This document shows positions 1-9,093 of a stretch of 64,000 nt of DNA, piece by piece. The translations under genes and the position numbers were made by a program. The notes beneath the pieces are model-generated. The model had not been told where the DNA came from. It did no database searches and saw only the letters and a list, made by a program, of their open reading frames with translations. The DNA lies in NCBI GenBank assembly GCA_016778765.1, contig JADHOV010000011.1, forward strand, positions 1 to 64,000, given 5' to 3'. Each line of letters starts with the position of its first letter. Position 1 is the stretch's first letter. This DNA comes from Paracoccaceae bacterium (GTDB lineage Bacteria > Pseudomonadota > Alphaproteobacteria > Rhodobacterales > Rhodobacteraceae).

Positions 1-177
1 GTGCAAAAAGCCCATGCGCTCGCCCGCGAGCAAGAGCTGGCCTATTATGTTGCGTCAGGGCGTTATTGGGAAGAGTTGGAACGCTTTGATATAGAGCAGA
101 TAAAACGCCTTGATGCGCTTTGGAGCAATGTGGTCATAGCACCCAAAGAGGCCGCCGCGCTTATGTGCGGTTATTGA
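1..177 (+). CDS. 3' end of an unrecognised protein (partial)
   Basis: The frame is open from base 1 to a TGA at 175-177 and gives 58 residues ending in MCGY. The segment is charged and looks helical (it contains QELAYYVASGRYWEEL), with no motif I can assign. The GTG at base 1 is probably an internal codon, because the frame runs into the window edge. The gene converges with the enolase-superfamily gene on the other strand, and the two overlap by 7 bases at their 3' ends. That it is coding is inferred from the open frame and the exact fit to the neighbour; I do not know its function. Confidence 0.5.
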   Translation: MQKAHALAREQELAYYVASGRYWEELERFDIEQIKRLDALWSNVVIAPKEAAALMCGY

Positions 178-1367
178 CTCTGATAGGTATTGGGCAAGGG
201 GCTCATTTCCAGATGCAGCTTGGTACCGGTATAGGGGTGCGCCCGCGCCAGCGCTTCATTCACCTCGATCCCCAAGCCAGATTGGGATGGCGCTGCAATA
301 TATCCGTTTTCCACAGTGATGCTGGATGCAATCAAGTTTTTATGAAACTCGGTTTCGATCGTTTCGGCGATCAAGAAATTTGGAATGGAAACGCCCAAAT
401 GAATATTCGCAGCCCATTCAATCGGGCCTGCATAAAGATGGGGCGCGACCTGAGCGTTGAAGGTTTCGGCGATAGCTGCCATTTTTTTCATTTCCCAAAT
501 ACCCCCGGCGCGCCCCAATGCCGGCTGCATGATGGCAGCGCCTGCGGTTCTGAGCAGGGTGGCAAATTCGGCTTTCGTGGTCAGCCTCTCTCCGGTTGCG
601 ATGGGTATGCGCAGCGCCGCCGCAACTTTCGCAAATTCAAGCAGATTGTCGGGTGGAATAGGCTCTTCAAACCACATGGGTGAAAACCTTTCCAGGGCCT
701 TTCCCAGTTGAATTGCCCCGGCGGTGGAAAATTGACCATGCGTTCCAAACAGCAAATCTGCTTTATCCCCGACAGCGGCACGAATTTTTTCACAAAACGC
801 AACAGACCGGGAGATGTCAGATCGTGAAGGCATGTGGCCCCCAAATTGGGTATAGGGGCCGGCCGGATCAAATTTAACAGCGGTATAACCGCGATCTACC
901 AAGGCCGCGGCGCTTTCGGCGGCCATATCGGCATCGCTCCAAAAGGCATCCTCTGGGTGGTGTTGTAACGGGTAAAGATAGCTATAAGCGCGCAGTTTTT
1001 CGTTGACCATGCCCCCCAATAAGGCCCAGACGGGGCGGTCACGTTGTTTGCCTAAAATATCCCAACAGGCGATTTCCAAACCCGAAAATGCCCCCATGAC
1101 AGTTAGATCGGGGCGTTGGGTAAAGCCTGAAGAATAGGTTTTTCGAAACAAAGCCTCAATGTTTTCGGGGTTCTGATTGAAAAAGTGCCGGTCAAAAACA
1201 TCTTGAATGACCGCCTGCATCGCGCTCGGGCCCACGCTTGAGGCATAGGCTTCCCCCCAACCGATCAGGCCCGTATCAGTGGTGAGCTTGATCAAAATCC
1301 AATAGCGCCCCCCCCATCCCGGGGCTGGCGGCGCCGTGACGATAATATCAAGGTCGGCAAGCTTCAT
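171..1367 (-). CDS. Enolase-superfamily (mandelate racemase/muconate lactonizing type) enzyme
   Basis: A 398-residue protein with the two-domain plan of the mandelate racemase/muconate lactonizing family: an N-terminal capping domain, then a barrel. The barrel carries FEEPIPPDN and IATGER, which supply the second and third acidic metal ligands. Where many members have an Asp as first ligand (Asp-Phe-His-Gly in galactonate dehydratases), this protein reads FGTHGQ. Family members abstract a proton alpha to a carboxylate, usually dehydrating or cyclising a sugar acid; the substrate cannot be read here. The gene follows the alcohol dehydrogenase gene with a 2-base gap, so the pair is probably one operon for a sugar-acid or polyol pathway. 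Confidence 0.8.
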   Translation of the reverse strand: MKLADLDIIVTAPPAPGWGGRYWILIKLTTDTGLIGWGEAYASSVGPSAMQAVIQDVFDRHFFNQNPENIEALFRKTYSSGFTQRPDLTVMGAFSGLEIACWDILGKQRDRPVWALLGGMVNEKLRAYSYLYPLQHHPEDAFWSDADMAAESAAALVDRGYTAVKFDPAGPYTQFGGHMPSRSDISRSVAFCEKIRAAVGDKADLLFGTHGQFSTAGAIQLGKALERFSPMWFEEPIPPDNLLEFAKVAAALRIPIATGERLTTKAEFATLLRTAGAAIMQPALGRAGGIWEMKKMAAIAETFNAQVAPHLYAGPIEWAANIHLGVSIPNFLIAETIETEFHKNLIASSITVENGYIAAPSQSGLGIEVNEALARAHPYTGTKLHLEMSPLPNTYQSQ

Positions 1368-1369
1368 CC

Positions 1370-2464
1370 TCAGCCCTCAATATCAAATACAATCACATTG
1401 CGCCGCGCTGCGCCGGTTTTGGTGTCAGCGATGGCCTCATTGATCTGCTCAAAGCGAAAACGCCCAGAGATCAATTCGTCCAGCTTTAAGCGGCCTTGAT
1501 GGTATAAATCGACCATCCACGGGATATCACGACGGATCACCACATTGCCCATTTTTGAGCCGATCATGCCTTGGTTGACAGCCGCCATTTTGACCGGTTC
1601 AAAGGTTGATCTATCGCCATTTTGTGGCATACCAACCATGATCACCTTTCCGCCATAGGCAAGATAACGGGCCGCCGTGTCATAAACTGCGCCGATGCCC
1701 ACAGTCACAAAGACCGCATCGACCCCCCGTCCAAGCGCCTTTTTAACTCTTTGCCAGGGCTTTGCCTCGCTGGCCAACACCACATCAGTTGCACCAAATT
1801 CACGCGCGATGTCTAATTTTTTAGGGTTCATATCAACAGCAACGATGCGGCGTGCACCAGCCAGTTTCGCCCCTTGAATCGCATTCAGGCCGACCCCGCC
1901 TGCGCCAATGATCACGGCGTCTTGGCCGGGGCGTAACTGCGCCGCATTGACCACCGCGCCAATTCCGGTGATCACTCCACAACTTAATAACGCGGCCACA
2001 TCAAACCCTAAATTATCTGCAACTTTTACGGCTTGGCTTTGATCTATAACAACTTTTTCAGCAAATGCGCCGCAGGCCATGCCCTGATGCAGCTTGCCGC
2101 CCGTGGCTGTTTTGATCGGGCCATAATCGCCATCATAGCGGGTTTCGCAAACTGTGGGCGCTCCGGTGCTGCAATTTCCACAATGCCCGCAGGCTCGGAT
2201 CAGCGTTACGACCACATGATCGCCAATGGCAAAGCCTGATATGCCATCGCCCAAACCCGAAACAATGCCCGCCGCTTCATGCCCATAGACCGCGGGCAGC
2301 GTCCCGCCCCAAGCTCCGTCAATATATGAGATATCGGAATGACAGATCGCCACAGCACCCAACGTAACTTCTATTTCGCCCTCTATGGGAGCACGCAGTT
2401 CAATCGTTTCGATTTTTAAATCGGTTCCGAATTCATGGCAAATAGCGGCATTGACCAATGGCAT
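1370..2464 (-). CDS. Zinc-dependent alcohol dehydrogenase (MDR family)
   Basis: A 364-residue medium-chain dehydrogenase. It has the catalytic-zinc Cys (AICHSD), the GHEAAG His-Glu signature, a structural-zinc cluster of closely spaced cysteines (CGHCGNC and a following Cys) and a Rossmann motif GAGGVGLNAIQ. An Asp-Met pair after the following strand suggests NAD rather than NADP. The layout resembles class III/aryl-alcohol dehydrogenases, so it should oxidise an alcohol to an aldehyde; the substrate is unknown. The start is well placed behind GAGGAG, six bases before ATG. It is the upstream partner of the enolase-superfamily gene. Confidence 0.85.
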   Translation of the reverse strand: MPLVNAAICHEFGTDLKIETIELRAPIEGEIEVTLGAVAICHSDISYIDGAWGGTLPAVYGHEAAGIVSGLGDGISGFAIGDHVVVTLIRACGHCGNCSTGAPTVCETRYDGDYGPIKTATGGKLHQGMACGAFAEKVVIDQSQAVKVADNLGFDVAALLSCGVITGIGAVVNAAQLRPGQDAVIIGAGGVGLNAIQGAKLAGARRIVAVDMNPKKLDIAREFGATDVVLASEAKPWQRVKKALGRGVDAVFVTVGIGAVYDTAARYLAYGGKVIMVGMPQNGDRSTFEPVKMAAVNQGMIGSKMGNVVIRRDIPWMVDLYHQGRLKLDELISGRFRFEQINEAIADTKTGAARRNVIVFDIEG

Positions 2465-2529
2465 TGAAATCTCCTCTTTGGTCGCAGTGTGTCAAGCTTT
2501 CTGGAAGGTGCAAGGCAGAATGTGCTTTT

Positions 2530-3786
2530 TTATTCGCCGGCAGTATTGGGTGCAACAGGTTGCGCGCTGCGGCGTAGAAAGATAACCAGGCACAGACCAA
2601 TTAAAACCGCCGAGCAGATAAACGGAGCCCCAGGGAAATAGAACGGCGCCGTGGGGGCGGTAAAGACCGAAAAAACGAATGTCATGGTCAAAGGCGTGAT
2701 CACCATTGAAATAGAATGCAAGCTGCCCAAAACGCCTTGAAGCGTGCCTTGCGTATCATTTGGCGTTGCTTGAGACATAATGGATTGCAGGGCAGGCTGG
2801 CCGATCACCCCAAGTGATGCAACGGGGATCAAAAACAGCAATAAAATACCATTGGTTACCAAAGCCAGCATAATCATCGCCAAAAGTTCAAAGCAAAACC
2901 CGATGATCACCGTTTTTGTCTCGCCAAATCTTGCAATGGCGGGGCGCACCAGTCCGCCTTGAACGATCGCAAAAAACACGCCGTAGATCGTTAGGGAAAC
3001 GCCGATCATGCCGGGCGACCAGTCAAACCGCTCGACGGTAAAAAACGGCCATATGGCCGCATAAACCGAGGTGGCAATGCCGTAAAGAAGAGTGACCGTT
3101 AAGAACATCCTTAAGCCCGGAAAACCCGCGACGGTTTTCAAAGCCCCAAATGGGTTGGCCCGGCGCCAATTAAAATTGCTGCGTATATTATCCGTCACGC
3201 TTTCGGGTAGGATGATAATCCCCATCACCGCGTTCAAGGCGGCCAAAGCCGCCGCGGCAAAAAACGGCGCGCGCGGCCCCCATTCGCCCAAGAAGCCGCC
3301 CAAAACCGGACCCAGCACGAAGCCCATCCCAAACCCCGCGCCCAGCAGGCCAAACCGTGCTGCTTTTTCAGAGGGCTTTGAAATATCTGCCATATAGGCC
3401 GAGGCCGTGGGCTGCGTGGCGGATGTGATTCCCCCGATAATGCGGGCTACAAATAACAGCCAAATGGTTTGTGCAAAGCCCATAGCCAGATAATAAAACG
3501 CCATCACCACAAGCGAGACCAGTAAAATTGGCTTGCGGCCGATCCGATCCGATAAAGAGCCCAAAATAGGCCCGAAAACAAATTGCATCGCGGCATAAAT
3601 TGATGCCAGAAGCCCCCCCCATATCGCCGCCTCTGCAAGGCTGGCGCCGGGAAGAACATCGGTGAGCAGGGCAGGTGTGACGGGGATAATAATGCCAATG
3701 CCCATTGAATCGAGCACCACGGTCATCACCAGAAACACGATCGTGAGGCGGGTGACCTTTACGCTGCTTGCGGGGGTTTCACTCAT
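2530..3786 (-). CDS. MFS drug-efflux type transporter (DHA1/TetA-like)
   Basis: A 418-residue inner-membrane protein with about twelve hydrophobic segments. The loop between segments 2 and 3 carries GSLSDRIGRKPILL, the classic major-facilitator motif A, and motif C-like glycines lie in GFGMGFVLGPVLGG. This arrangement is typical of the DHA1 proton antiporters that include TetA. The family exports small amphipathic compounds, but the sequence does not identify the substrate and no resistance claim is justified. A short inverted repeat (3863-3880) lies about 77 bases upstream of its start. Confidence 0.85.
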   Translation of the reverse strand: MSETPASSVKVTRLTIVFLVMTVVLDSMGIGIIIPVTPALLTDVLPGASLAEAAIWGGLLASIYAAMQFVFGPILGSLSDRIGRKPILLVSLVVMAFYYLAMGFAQTIWLLFVARIIGGITSATQPTASAYMADISKPSEKAARFGLLGAGFGMGFVLGPVLGGFLGEWGPRAPFFAAAALAALNAVMGIIILPESVTDNIRSNFNWRRANPFGALKTVAGFPGLRMFLTVTLLYGIATSVYAAIWPFFTVERFDWSPGMIGVSLTIYGVFFAIVQGGLVRPAIARFGETKTVIIGFCFELLAMIMLALVTNGILLLFLIPVASLGVIGQPALQSIMSQATPNDTQGTLQGVLGSLHSISMVITPLTMTFVFSVFTAPTAPFYFPGAPFICSAVLIGLCLVIFLRRSAQPVAPNTAGE

Positions 3787-3862
3787 GCCTTGATGCTTTT
3801 GCTAAACCCGCGCTGCGAATTTTTTTTATGTGCTGCGATGTAAGGGCATCTCTTTTTCTATT

Positions 3863-3880
3863 CACGCGGTTTAACGCGTG
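3863..3880. repeat. Perfect inverted repeat upstream of the MFS gene
   Basis: CACGCG (3863-3868) and CGCGTG (3875-3880) flank the six bases GTTTAA. It sits between the end of the enol-lactonase gene and the start of the MFS gene, both on the minus strand. No T-run follows on that strand, so an operator or simple hairpin is likelier than a terminator. Its role is unproven. Confidence 0.3.
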
Positions 3881-3947
3881 TTGCACCAATGGGCCTTCTG
3901 CGCCTTTTGGGCCGCGTTGTGTGGCAAGCGACGCTTGTATCATTGGG

Positions 3948-4745
3948 TTAATTATCGGTTGCATAGCCAACATCTTGCAAAAACTGGAGCAGAATTTTGG
4001 CATAAAGCTCAGGCTGCTCGACGCAGGGAAGATGGCCTGCTTTTTTGATCAGCTGAAATTGCGCGCCGGGGATTAAATTAATCGTTTCGCGCACCAAATC
4101 AGGCGGCGTAGAGCCATCTTCGTTGCCCGCTATACCAAGACAGGGCAATCGCAACCCAGAGGTGGGGGCCAAAAAATCGCTGCCCGCAATCGCCGCACTG
4201 CATCCTATATAGCCCTCACGGGGCTGGCGGATCAGCATATTACGCCATAAATCCAATTGCGCTGTTGCGCGAAAACCGGCGCTGAACCAGCGCTCCATAA
4301 TAGCGCTTTCAAGGGCTTCAATCCCGCCTTGCTCAACCGCTTTTATACGGTCGTGCCACAGCTGCGATGTTCCGATTTTCGCACCCGTATTCGATAACAC
4401 CAAAGCATGCACCAGATCCAAACGCTTGGCGGCCAATCCCTGTGCTATCATACCGCCGATTGACAGCCCTATAAAAACGCAATTTGAAACGTTTAAATGG
4501 TCTAACAGAGCCTCTGCATCGCGGATCAACGCGCCCATACTATAGGGGCCAGAGGGGCATTCGGACAGCCCGTGGCCGCGCTTGTCATATCGGATAATCC
4601 TAAAATCTTTCGGAAGATAAGGCAGAATAGGATCCCAAAGCCGCAAATCTGTGCCCAGCGAATTTGAAAAGACCAAAGCGGGCCCGTTTGGATCACCATC
4701 TTCGCGGTAATGCAGTTTTATATGTGTGAGATCCGCATAACGCAT
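3948..4745 (-). CDS. pcaD: 3-oxoadipate enol-lactonase-like alpha/beta hydrolase
   Basis: A 265-residue alpha/beta hydrolase. The nucleophile elbow GLSIGG carries the catalytic Ser near residue 94, and the C-terminal KKAGHLPCVEQP carries the catalytic His. The start, with HYREDGDPNGPALVFSNSLGTD, is typical of PcaD, which opens 3-oxoadipate enol-lactone to 3-oxoadipate in the protocatechuate branch of the beta-ketoadipate pathway. No other pca gene is nearby, so the precise substrate is less certain than the fold. GGAG lies nine bases before the ATG. Confidence 0.75.
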   Translation of the reverse strand: MRYADLTHIKLHYREDGDPNGPALVFSNSLGTDLRLWDPILPYLPKDFRIIRYDKRGHGLSECPSGPYSMGALIRDAEALLDHLNVSNCVFIGLSIGGMIAQGLAAKRLDLVHALVLSNTGAKIGTSQLWHDRIKAVEQGGIEALESAIMERWFSAGFRATAQLDLWRNMLIRQPREGYIGCSAAIAGSDFLAPTSGLRLPCLGIAGNEDGSTPPDLVRETINLIPGAQFQLIKKAGHLPCVEQPELYAKILLQFLQDVGYATDN

Positions 4746-4860
4746 CCAACAGCTCTCCCCTTGCGCTCGCTTTTTCTTTTTAAGCGCTTGGATTACGGGC
4801 TAACATTCCTGATTGGATCATTCAATATCTGCAGCGCGCTGCAGCGGGTTTTTACCTTGC

Positions 4861-5838
4861 TTAGCGACTGGGCGCGTGGCGCAAGGCGTTTTGGAACATT
4901 TCCGTATCGACATTGCCTCCTGAGGCCACGGCAATCACGGGGTGCTGCGCGCGTTCAGGGGCGTTGAATAATGCCGCTGCCAAGGCAACTGCCCCGCCCG
5001 GCTCGAGAACAATTTTCAAGCGCGCATAGGCCAACGCCATCGCTTCCAGCGCCTGTTGCTCAGAAACAACAAGCCCTTGGCTGCAATATCGCTGCAAAAT
5101 TGGAAATGTAAGATCGCCCGGTGTCGGGGTTACAATGGCATCACAGATACCGCGTGCTTGCGGCGCATTATGCTGATGCGTGCCAGTTGCCAATGAGCGT
5201 GCGGTATCATCAAAACCTTCGGGCTCTACGGGAAAGACCTGCATCTGCGGCGCGGCATCGGCCAGCGCAATCGCGATGCCGCTGGTCAACCCGCCACCGC
5301 CACAACACACAAGAACATCGGCGCGCTCTATGTTTAAAGCGGCGCATTGATCGGCAATTTCCAGCCCGGCCGTGCCCTGGCCCGCGATGACCTGCGGCTC
5401 ATCATAAGGTTTGATCAAGGTCAACCCACGTTGGTCGGCCAAGGTTGCGCCAATCGCTTCGCGGCTTTCCTTATGCCGATCGTAAAGCTGCACTTCGGCG
5501 CCCAAGGCTTTGGTATTGTTGATCTTAATTCGTGGCGCATCCTCGGGCATTATGATCAAGGCGGAAGTATCGTGCTGTTTCGCGGCGAGGGCCACGCCTT
5601 GCGCGTGGTTGCCCGAAGAAAACGCCAACACGCCTTTGCGCCGCTGGGCTTCGTTTAAAGCCGAAATGGCCGCAAACGCGCCCCGATATTTGAAGCTGCC
5701 AGTATGCTGTAAACATTCAGCTTTTACCCAGATGGGGCGGCCTGCGATCTCATCTAAAAAGGGCGAGTTGAGCAATGGCGTTTCCCGCGCATGGCCGCGC
5801 AGGCGCCCCGCGGCAGCTTTGATAAGATCAAGGTCCAT
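4861..5838 (-). CDS. PLP-dependent threonine/serine dehydratase
   Basis: A 325-residue fold-type II PLP enzyme. SFKYRGA carries the Schiff-base Lys, SSGNHAQG is the substrate loop, and CCGGGG binds the cofactor phosphate. There is no C-terminal ACT regulatory domain, so it resembles catabolic threonine/serine dehydratases or serine racemase-like enzymes more than biosynthetic IlvA. Expected activity is deamination of L-serine or L-threonine to a 2-oxo acid and ammonia in the cytoplasm. Its start overlaps the end of the upstream hydrolase gene by 11 bases, suggesting coupled translation. Confidence 0.85.
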   Translation of the reverse strand: MDLDLIKAAAGRLRGHARETPLLNSPFLDEIAGRPIWVKAECLQHTGSFKYRGAFAAISALNEAQRRKGVLAFSSGNHAQGVALAAKQHDTSALIIMPEDAPRIKINNTKALGAEVQLYDRHKESREAIGATLADQRGLTLIKPYDEPQVIAGQGTAGLEIADQCAALNIERADVLVCCGGGGLTSGIAIALADAAPQMQVFPVEPEGFDDTARSLATGTHQHNAPQARGICDAIVTPTPGDLTFPILQRYCSQGLVVSEQQALEAMALAYARLKIVLEPGGAVALAAALFNAPERAQHPVIAVASGGNVDTEMFQNALRHAPSR

Positions 5839-6664
5839 TTTCTATTAACGTGCTCCATTTGTGCAACGCGTCAAGCGCTTGGGGTTCATCTAAAAAGGGA
5901 ATATGCCCTCGGTGCGGGACTTTAGCCAAAATCATATCGGGCCGATATGCCTGCATTTTTTCTACCGATGCGGCGCTTAGAAGGTCTGAATTCACACCAT
6001 GAATTAAGGTCAAAGGCAGACCGTCCAAAGCCTTAAACAGAGGCCAAAGGTCAGGATTGGGCAATGCGGCTTGTTGCTCAATCACTGCATTGCGCAGTTT
6101 TGCATCATAGCGAAGGTCTAACCCAAGCGGGGTTTCTACGTAGAGATTAGCCGCCTCGGCGCGCCAGCGTTCTTTGGGCACATGTTCAAATCCCGGGCTA
6201 TCGGCTGCGCGCATCCGGGCTGCCTCTTCCAGCGTTTTTGCGGCGGGAGGGCGACCCAAATAGGCAAAAATATCGTCCAAGCCAGTTGACTGCAATTCTG
6301 GTCCAATATCGTTGAGCGCCACGGCGCTGAGGCGATTTTTGGCGATATGGGCAAGAAACATCGCAATGATACCACCCCGTGATGTTCCCAGAATTGCGGT
6401 TTTTTCAATATTCAAATGGTCAAGAAGTTCAAGCGCATCCGCAGCTTCGCGCGGCACCATGTAAGTTTTGTAATCTGCTGCCCAATCTGAACGGCCTCGA
6501 CCTCGATAATCAAGCTTAATCAGCCGGAATATCGACAGATGCGGGCTGACAAAATCAAAATCATCCAGATTGCGCGTCAGGCCGGACAGGCAAAGTAAAG
6601 GCGGACCATGGCCGGTATCGGTATAAAAAAGCGACAGACCATCTGAGCTGGTGAAACGTGGCAT
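5828..6664 (-). CDS. Alpha/beta hydrolase
   Basis: A 278-residue alpha/beta hydrolase with oxyanion-hole region LCLSGLTRN, nucleophile motif GTSRGG (Ser near residue 95) and a C-terminal HRGHIPFLDEP supplying the catalytic His. It falls among esterase or carbon-carbon hydrolase-like enzymes; the substrate is not apparent. The start overlaps the stop of the haloacid-dehalogenase gene by one base (TGATG), and its end overlaps the start of the dehydratase gene, so the three genes form one transcription unit. Confidence 0.8.
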   Translation of the reverse strand: MPRFTSSDGLSLFYTDTGHGPPLLCLSGLTRNLDDFDFVSPHLSIFRLIKLDYRGRGRSDWAADYKTYMVPREAADALELLDHLNIEKTAILGTSRGGIIAMFLAHIAKNRLSAVALNDIGPELQSTGLDDIFAYLGRPPAAKTLEEAARMRAADSPGFEHVPKERWRAEAANLYVETPLGLDLRYDAKLRNAVIEQQAALPNPDLWPLFKALDGLPLTLIHGVNSDLLSAASVEKMQAYRPDMILAKVPHRGHIPFLDEPQALDALHKWSTLIENGP

Positions 6665-7350
6665 CAGCTTTGCGCCAGTTTTGGCAGAGAATGCAGTGTA
6701 TTCAGCTTATGCTTTGGCGTGTGTGCAAGCCGATCAAGCGGAATATTGTTTCGATTGACCCAGGCCGTTTCAAACCCGTATCCGGTGGCGCCCGCAGCAT
6801 CCCAGCCATTTGCCGAGACAAATAAAACCTCTTGTGGGCCGCAGTTGAAATGTTGCCCAACAAGATCGTAGACGCGGCTGTTTGGTTTGAAAACGCCAAC
6901 GCGTTCAACCGATAAAATAGCGTCGAGATATCCGCCCAATCCTGCAGAAGCCACGGCTGCGTCAAGCATAGCGGGGGATCCATTTGATAAAATGGCCGTT
7001 TTCATCCCCATTTCCTTCAGACGGCGCAGCATATCGGGCACTTCGTCATAGGCTTGTAATTCCCAGTAAAGCTGCAAAAGCCGTTCGCGTCGCGCATCAT
7101 TTTTATCAAGGGATAGCGCTTCGAGGGCAAAATCAAGCCCATCTTGCGTGACCTGCCAAAAATCACAATGCTCGTGAGTGATTTCTCTTAGCCAAGTGTA
7201 TTGCAGCTGTTTGTCGCGCCAGATTTCCGCAAGCTTTTGCCATTGATTTGCTAAGGCGGCGTCATTGCCTTCTTGCGCTGCAAGCCGGGCGGCGGCAGCA
7301 ACGTCAAATAAAGTGCCATAGGCATCGAAAACACAGGTTGTGATGGGCAT
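6664..7350 (-). CDS. Haloacid dehalogenase, type II
   Basis: HAD-superfamily enzyme of 228 residues. Motif I is FDAYGTLFD with the nucleophilic Asp, motif II is LSNGSP, the Lys of motif III sits in VFKPNSRVY, and SANGWDAAGA resembles the substrate-binding loop of L-2-haloacid dehalogenases. Family enzymes hydrolyse L-2-haloalkanoates to D-2-hydroxy acids. I chose the ATG at 7350 because AAGGA lies seven bases upstream; an ATG 33 bases further up adds eleven unrelated residues and has no such site. First gene of the unit with the hydrolase and dehydratase. Confidence 0.82.
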   Translation of the reverse strand: MPITTCVFDAYGTLFDVAAAARLAAQEGNDAALANQWQKLAEIWRDKQLQYTWLREITHEHCDFWQVTQDGLDFALEALSLDKNDARRERLLQLYWELQAYDEVPDMLRRLKEMGMKTAILSNGSPAMLDAAVASAGLGGYLDAILSVERVGVFKPNSRVYDLVGQHFNCGPQEVLFVSANGWDAAGATGYGFETAWVNRNNIPLDRLAHTPKHKLNTLHSLPKLAQS

Positions 7351-7509
7351 ATGCGGATCCTTATATTCGCAACAAATTGGCACGCACGGCGCGGTCTGAA
7401 AAGCCCAAAACCCATTTCAGTTTGATCTTTATAGCCGGCTTGATAATCGGCGCAGCACTTCGTTGCTGAGAAGAGCATCGCCGGCAAAAGAGAGGGGGCA
7501 GCGTTTTTG

Positions 7510-8496
7510 CTATTTAATTTCCAACAGTACCGCGCCGCGCCGGCCACCGCGCTCAACATGCTGATGCGCCGATGCACATTCTTCCAAAGGGTAAATCTGA
7601 TCGATTTGAGGCAGTAAATCCCCCGCGGTTAAGGCTTTATGCAAGCTGTCTATCGCGTTTTGACGATCGGTTTCATTCAGAATGTAGATGAGGGCGATAT
7701 CGATTTTTAGCGCTTTGAATAAAAATTGCCCAAAGGGCAAGCTGGGGTTCATATCCAGCGCAGATCCATAAACAGAGATGACGCCTTCAGGCCGCATTAC
7801 ATCGGCCAAAAGCGGTGCATTCAGCCCGAATTCAAGCTCTACGGCGCGATCAACGCCGACGCTGCATAACGCTTTGATGTCTTGCCCAAGATCGGGGGCT
7901 TTATAATCAAACACATGATCTGCGCCGGCGGCCAAAACGCGTTCAAAATGCGGCGGTGAAGCCGTTGCGATAACCTGCGCGCCGCTGGCTTTCGCCAGTT
8001 GAACGGCAAGATGTCCAACCGTGCCGCCTGCACCGGAAATCAACAAGGTTTTTCCAGATATAGCGCCGCCGCCAAGCACGCAATGCGCCGCGGTAAGGCC
8101 AGGAATTCCTAAGACTGCGCCGGTTTGCAAACTGATCCCTTCGGGCAGGGCCACTGCCTGAGTTGCTGGAAGTGTGATATAGTCAGCCGCAGTGCCATGG
8201 GCCCGCGCCCATTGCCCGTTCCAAATCCAAACCCGCTCTCCCAACCGCTTTTTGCTGACGCCTGCGCCGAGATCGGTGATGATACCCGCGCCGTCAGAAT
8301 GCGGCGTGATCAGATCGAAGGCGGGTTTCACCACCCCTGGTCTGGCGCCGGCACGGGCTTTCACATCTGAAGGATTGACACCCGAATAAGCCAATTTGAC
8401 CCGAACTTCCCCTTCTGCGGGCTGGGTGGGTTCCAAAGTGTTCAGCGCAAGAACATCGCTCGCAGGCCCGAACCTGTTATAGACCATTGCACGCAT
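7510..8496 (-). CDS. NADPH:quinone reductase-like MDR oxidoreductase
   Basis: A 328-residue zinc-free medium-chain reductase. It has the N-terminal VKLAYSGVNPSDVK region, the NADPH-binding motif SGAGGTVGHLAVQLAK, and the C-terminal HQHVERGGRRGAVLLEI typical of QOR-type enzymes. The zinc-ligand Cys and His of alcohol dehydrogenases are absent. It probably reduces quinones or activated alkenals. It starts 10 bases after the irr stop codon on the same strand, so the two may be cotranscribed, which would place it under Irr-linked expression; that is inference. Confidence 0.82.
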   Translation of the reverse strand: MRAMVYNRFGPASDVLALNTLEPTQPAEGEVRVKLAYSGVNPSDVKARAGARPGVVKPAFDLITPHSDGAGIITDLGAGVSKKRLGERVWIWNGQWARAHGTAADYITLPATQAVALPEGISLQTGAVLGIPGLTAAHCVLGGGAISGKTLLISGAGGTVGHLAVQLAKASGAQVIATASPPHFERVLAAGADHVFDYKAPDLGQDIKALCSVGVDRAVELEFGLNAPLLADVMRPEGVISVYGSALDMNPSLPFGQFLFKALKIDIALIYILNETDRQNAIDSLHKALTAGDLLPQIDQIYPLEECASAHQHVERGGRRGAVLLEIK

Positions 8497-8506
8497 AACA
8501 GCTCTT

Positions 8507-8938
8507 TTATGGTTTGAGTGTGGTTTTTTTGCGCAAACGTATCACCACATCGACCGAAACGATTTCAGCGCCATCAGGTGCATTTGGCAATTGGGCGATT
8601 TGCAGCTGCTCTGCCGGGGCATCGGATAAGGTTGCCGTGTCTTCCCAAAAGAAATGCGGGTGTTCATGGGTGTTTGTATCGAAGTAGCTTTTAGATCCGT
8701 CCACCGTGATTTCTTGCATCAAGCCCGCATCGCAAAACGCGCCAAGCGTATTGTAAACCGTTGCAAGGGATACTTTGTCGCCAGCATCTTTTACTCGCTC
8801 AAACAAACTTTCGGCAGTCACATGCCGGTGGCCACCATCCCCCACGAGCACATCCGCAAGCGCCATACGCTGCCGAGTTGGTCGCAACCCTGCGGAGGCG
8901 AGCCATCTGCTGGCCCTGTTATAAGAAGTTGATGTCAT
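8507..8938 (-). CDS. irr: Fur-family iron-response regulator Irr
   Basis: A 143-residue Fur-family regulator with an N-terminal winged helix ([30 protein letters not shown]) and a His-containing dimerisation region [11 protein letters not shown]. In alphaproteobacteria Irr senses haem/iron status and represses or activates iron and haem genes. No GCPW haem-regulatory motif is present, as expected outside the Bradyrhizobium type. The location divergent from fabA is the usual one for irr in Rhodobacterales and supports Irr over Fur or PerR. I could not find a clear iron-control element in the 155-base divergent region. Confidence 0.85.
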   Translation of the reverse strand: MTSTSYNRASRWLASAGLRPTRQRMALADVLVGDGGHRHVTAESLFERVKDAGDKVSLATVYNTLGAFCDAGLMQEITVDGSKSYFDTNTHEHPHFFWEDTATLSDAPAEQLQIAQLPNAPDGAEIVSVDVVIRLRKKTTLKP

Positions 8939-9093
8939 CGCGTCACCCGATCGTCGACTCAGTATATGTTGCTTCTGCTCTGAAGTTCAATGTTTTTAAT
9001 TCTGCGCGGCGCGACGTTTGGCGCCAAGACTTGCAAGCCGGTTTGTCGCAATGCTACAAAGGTCCCAAAATAACAAAAATATTGAGGGTCAGT

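Noticed and set aside
2530-3786. Calling the MFS protein a tetracycline-resistance pump
   Set aside because: The motifs define the DHA1 group only; substrate cannot be inferred, and no tetR-like regulator lies beside it.
8972-8985. CTTC/GAAG repeat as an Irr iron-control element in the irr-fabA gap
   Set aside because: The spacing and bases do not match the known iron-control element consensus, so it is probably chance.
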